DNA of 64,000 bases from NCBI GenBank assembly GCA_024742665.1, contig JANSYA010000009.1, forward strand, positions 1 to 64,000, read 5' to 3'. The notes beneath the pieces were generated by a model. It saw only the letters and a list, made by a program, of their open reading frames with translations, had not been told where the DNA came from and made no database searches. Position 1 is the first letter of the stretch. Every line of letters starts with the position of its first letter. Position numbers and translations under genes: made by a program. Below, in pieces: positions 61,573 to 64,000 of the stretch. This stretch comes from a bacterium (lineage in GTDB: Bacteria; Spirochaetota; Leptospiria; Leptospirales; Leptonemataceae).

Positions 61573-63087
61573 TTATTCGAAGACCCGCACCTGAATGCCG
61601 GTAATGCGCGAATCGCCGGCCGCGATATCCGACACGACCACGATCTTGTCGCCGGCCAGCACGCGATTGCGCGCGCGCAGCTTTTCGAAGGCCAGGCGAA
61701 TGGTCTTCTCCGGATCGCTTGAGAAGTCTAACATAAAGGGCACGACCGAGCGAATCAACCAGAGTTTCCGCCGCGTATTCGACATATTCGTAAAGGCGTA
61801 AATGATCGCCTTCTCGGGGCGAAAGCTCGCCACGAGATTTCCCAGCATACCCCGGCGCGTGATTACCACGATCGCGGGACTGCCGAGATTGTCCGCCAGA
61901 CGGCAGGCGGTCCGCGCCAATTCGCCGCGGGTATCTTCCGGCTCGCGATCGTCGTGAAAGCCGAGGCCCTTTTCTTTTTCAATTCGCCGGGAAATCAAAT
62001 CGAGAGTCTGCACGCACTTCGCGGGGTATTTACCCGCCGCGGTTTCGCCGGAGAGCATAATCGCGTCGGCCTGTTCATAGACCGCGTTCGAAACGTCGGT
62101 CACTTCCGCCCGCGTCGGCATGGGATTCTGGATCATCGATTCCAGCAGGTGGGTGGCGACGATGACCGGCTTGCCGCCGGTAATGCACTTGCGCACCAGA
62201 TCGCGCTGAATCACCGGCAGCTCCTGCATCGGCACTTCGACGCCCAGATCCCCCCGGGCGACCATGATGCCGTCGGAAACTTCCAGAATCGAATCGAAAT
62301 TATCCAGGCCTTCCTGGTTTTCAATTTTAGAAATAATGCGCGCGTGGCCTTCGAGCTCTTCAACCATCTTGCGGGCTTCGAGCACGTCGTCGGCGGAGCG
62401 CACAAAGGATAGAGCGATAAAGTCCAGATCATTTTCGATTGCGAAGCGAATGTCGCGCCGATCCTTATCGGTAATCGAAGGCAGGTTCACGCGCACGCCC
62501 GGCAAGTTAATATGCTTACGCGATCCCAGCGTGCCGCCTTCGAGCACGCGACAGCGCAAACGACGCTCGTGAACTTCCAGCACCTCTAAGTTAATCAAGC
62601 CGTTATCTACGGTGATCTTATCGCCGGCGCTCAGATCGCTCAGGAGATGTTCGTAATTTACGTGGACGCTCTTTTCTTCCGGATCTTCATCGGGGGAAAT
62701 CGTAAACGAAAAGATCTCGCCGACTTTTAAGTGCAGATTATCTTCGATTTCGCCGGTGCGAATTTCGGGCCCCTGCAAATCCATCAGCAAAGCCACGGGA
62801 TGATTGAGCTTGGTCTTGTTCAGATTCTTGATCTGCTTGATCACTTTCAGATGCGACTCGTGAGTGCCGTGAGACATATTCATCCGGGCCACGTTCATGC
62901 CCGCCCGGGCCAGATCGGCGATTACCCGGGAATCATTCGACGCGGGCCCTATCGTACAGATAATCTTCGTCTGGCGGAAATCCCGACGCAGGGTCGAAAC
63001 TCCGGGCTCGGCCTTTTTGGAATTCACGGGTTCCGACGAATCGGAAGATTTGGCCGTCGGATCTGGTGTTTTCTTCGCATCTGGCAT
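61573..63087 (-). CDS. pyk: Pyruvate kinase
   Basis: A 504-residue glycolytic enzyme. Motifs: KIICTIGPASND, VARMNMSHGTHE (substrate Arg), ISKIENQEGLDNF (catalytic Lys), VARGDLGVEVP (Mg site) and ADAIMLSGETAAGKYP. It converts phosphoenolpyruvate and ADP to pyruvate and ATP. About 35 extra N-terminal residues rich in Ser, Asp and Lys precede the core. The C-terminal allosteric domain is present. GGAG lies just before the ATG. Confidence 0.95.
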   Translation of the reverse strand: MPDAKKTPDPTAKSSDSSEPVNSKKAEPGVSTLRRDFRQTKIICTIGPASNDSRVIADLARAGMNVARMNMSHGTHESHLKVIKQIKNLNKTKLNHPVALLMDLQGPEIRTGEIEDNLHLKVGEIFSFTISPDEDPEEKSVHVNYEHLLSDLSAGDKITVDNGLINLEVLEVHERRLRCRVLEGGTLGSRKHINLPGVRVNLPSITDKDRRDIRFAIENDLDFIALSFVRSADDVLEARKMVEELEGHARIISKIENQEGLDNFDSILEVSDGIMVARGDLGVEVPMQELPVIQRDLVRKCITGGKPVIVATHLLESMIQNPMPTRAEVTDVSNAVYEQADAIMLSGETAAGKYPAKCVQTLDLISRRIEKEKGLGFHDDREPEDTRGELARTACRLADNLGSPAIVVITRRGMLGNLVASFRPEKAIIYAFTNMSNTRRKLWLIRSVVPFMLDFSSDPEKTIRLAFEKLRARNRVLAGDKIVVVSDIAAGDSRITGIQVRVFE

Positions 63088-63125
63088 GACTCCGGCCAGA
63101 GTGCGGATTCCAATTTATCTGGAAA

Positions 63126-63171
63126 CAAAAAAGCGGGAGCGCTCCGGACTCGAATCCGGCCAAAAGCCGGA
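63126..63171 (-). terminator. Probable terminator before pyk
   Basis: On the minus strand two stems follow one another, TCCGGC-TTTTG-GCCGGA (63171-63155) and the palindrome GGAGCGCTCC, and the second is followed by CGCTTTTTT. It would end the transcript of the coiled-coil gene 35-80 bp past its stop. Confidence 0.5.
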
Positions 63172-63205
63172 CCTGGCGAGCATGCCGGCCTGGCGAAAAC
63201 CGCGG

Positions 63206-64000
63206 TTAAAGCTTGGGCAGGACCTTGCCCAGGAAGTCCTCAATTGAGGAAGCCACGTTGAATTTTTCCTGGTCGGGCATTTTCGCGTTACGCTGCTTAT
63301 TGGCCTGTTCGGTGATCTTATTGCTCAGGGACTTGCCGTTGCGCCGGAGATAGCGCCGGGTGATCAGGATCGGCCAGATATATTCCTCTTTTTCGCTGCG
63401 CACGCGAAAGGACAGCACCTCTTTGCGACCGTACTTTTTGAGAAACATAATCAGCTCGTCTTCGCTCATATTGCCGAGCTTTTCGATTAAGAACGTGCGG
63501 TTCGGATGCATATTCTTTGACCAGGCTTCGTCGATAATGTCGACGATCTTCTTGAGCTGGTTTTTGGCATCCTCTTCGTTCTTCAGCTTTTCTTTCACCG
63601 CCTCGGGATCTTCCGCTTCCGGGGGTTCGTACGAATCGTTGGAATCCTCTTTGACCTTCTCCTTCGCCGCGTCGGCGACCTCGGTCTCCGCCTGCAGGCG
63701 TTCGCTGGCGAGCTTCTTCTGGGCCTGCTTCGCTTCGCGCTCGCGCAGGCGTTCTTTTTCTTTGTCCAGCTCGGTCTGGATCTTGCGCTTGATTTTTACG
63801 ACTTCCTTTTGGTCGAGCTTGGTGCGCCCGAAGAGCATACGCCAGAGCTTTTGCAGCAGGGGTACCTGTTGAAACAAAACGCGCTGCTCTAAATCCAGGA
63901 AGGCTTTGTACTGATCCTGGTCCAGGTATTTCTCCAGGCCCATCGCCGATAGAATCTTGACCTGCGCGTCGTCGCCGCTGTTATCGAAAGCTTCCCGGGC
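63206..64000 (-). CDS. Coiled-coil protein, 5' end outside window
   Basis: At least 264 codons are open to the window edge. The ATG at 63943 (MGLEKYLDQDQYKAF) is probably internal, because the codons before it read REAFDNSGDDAQVKILSAMG, which looks coding and has no ribosome site. The visible part has a hydrophobic N-part, a Lys/Glu coiled coil (about 50-120 after that Met) and a mixed C-terminal domain (RTFLIEKLGNMSEDELIMFL). I do not recognise it. It lies upstream of pyk and has its own terminator. Confidence 0.6.
   Translation of the reverse strand, partial: AREAFDNSGDDAQVKILSAMGLEKYLDQDQYKAFLDLEQRVLFQQVPLLQKLWRMLFGRTKLDQKEVVKIKRKIQTELDKEKERLREREAKQAQKKLASERLQAETEVADAAKEKVKEDSNDSYEPPEAEDPEAVKEKLKNEEDAKNQLKKIVDIIDEAWSKNMHPNRTFLIEKLGNMSEDELIMFLKKYGRKEVLSFRVRSEKEEYIWPILITRRYLRRNGKSLSNKITEQANKQRNAKMPDQEKFNVASSIEDFLGKVLPKL

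Noticed and set aside
1..64000. tRNA, rRNA, CRISPR arrays, replication origin
   Set aside because: No cloverleaf with a TTCGA-type arm, no rRNA-like stretch, no regularly spaced repeats and no DnaA-box cluster were noticed by eye.

Overview
The window (about 58% GC by eye, dense coding, mostly minus strand) looks like the chromosome of a spirochaete of the Leptospira lineage, perhaps a high-GC relative such as Leptonema or Turneriella. The cues are a giant protein resembling the Leptospira TIGR04388 family, several DUF1574-type SGNH proteins next to MBOAT acyltransferases, a small Cys-rich lipoprotein, and many cyclase/STAS/GGDEF signalling genes. This placement rests on family resemblance recalled from memory; no rRNA or tRNA gene was recognised.

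Layout. 1-5.3 kb: a transposase fragment at the left edge, an ankyrin lipoprotein, an adenylate cyclase, a STAS protein divergent from a broken response regulator, a DUF1574 protein and an XRE regulator. 5.5-19.5 kb: one minus-strand, translationally coupled operon that seems to encode a whole fatty-acid synthase in separate proteins: FabD, a FabI-like reductase, FabG, a FabZ-like dehydratase, ketosynthase, ACP, PlsC-like acyltransferase, phosphopantetheinyl transferase, a fungal-FAS-like acyltransferase (GHSQG), and a 2,065-residue single-chain carboxylase (biotin carboxylase, biotin carrier, central region, carboxyltransferase) laid out like eukaryotic acetyl-CoA carboxylase. Its leader holds a palindrome and an intrinsic terminator nested in an 85-bp inverted repeat; a TetR gene lies upstream.

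20.5-26 kb: small proteins, a diguanylate cyclase, an MltF-like lytic transglycosylase, a membrane protein with a Lys-rich tail, a phasin-like protein, then an IS256-type remnant. 26.3-33.5 kb: a putative polymorphic-toxin locus. A 2,077-residue exported protein carries a Hint self-processing domain and a C-terminal cassette, followed by an overlapping WD40 lipoprotein. The DNA turns visibly AT-richer right after the Hint domain.

33.7-45 kb: membrane proteins, DUF427, a second STAS protein, and an envelope-linked operon (Kelch-like lipoprotein, membrane adenylate cyclase, FecR protein with Fn3-like repeats, and a frameshifted TIG/IPT protein). 45-54 kb: MscS channel, UbiA/DPPR-synthase-like transferase, a HATPase protein, a LOG protein, glycosyltransferase and Cys-rich lipoprotein. 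54-61 kb: two MBOAT acyltransferases alternating with SGNH/DUF1574 proteins, probably for O-acylation of a surface glycan. 61-64 kb: PgpA, pyruvate kinase and a coiled-coil protein that runs off the window.

Gene calls are mine from motifs and translation. Starts were moved where ribosome sites or 1-4 bp overlaps supported it. No database search was possible.
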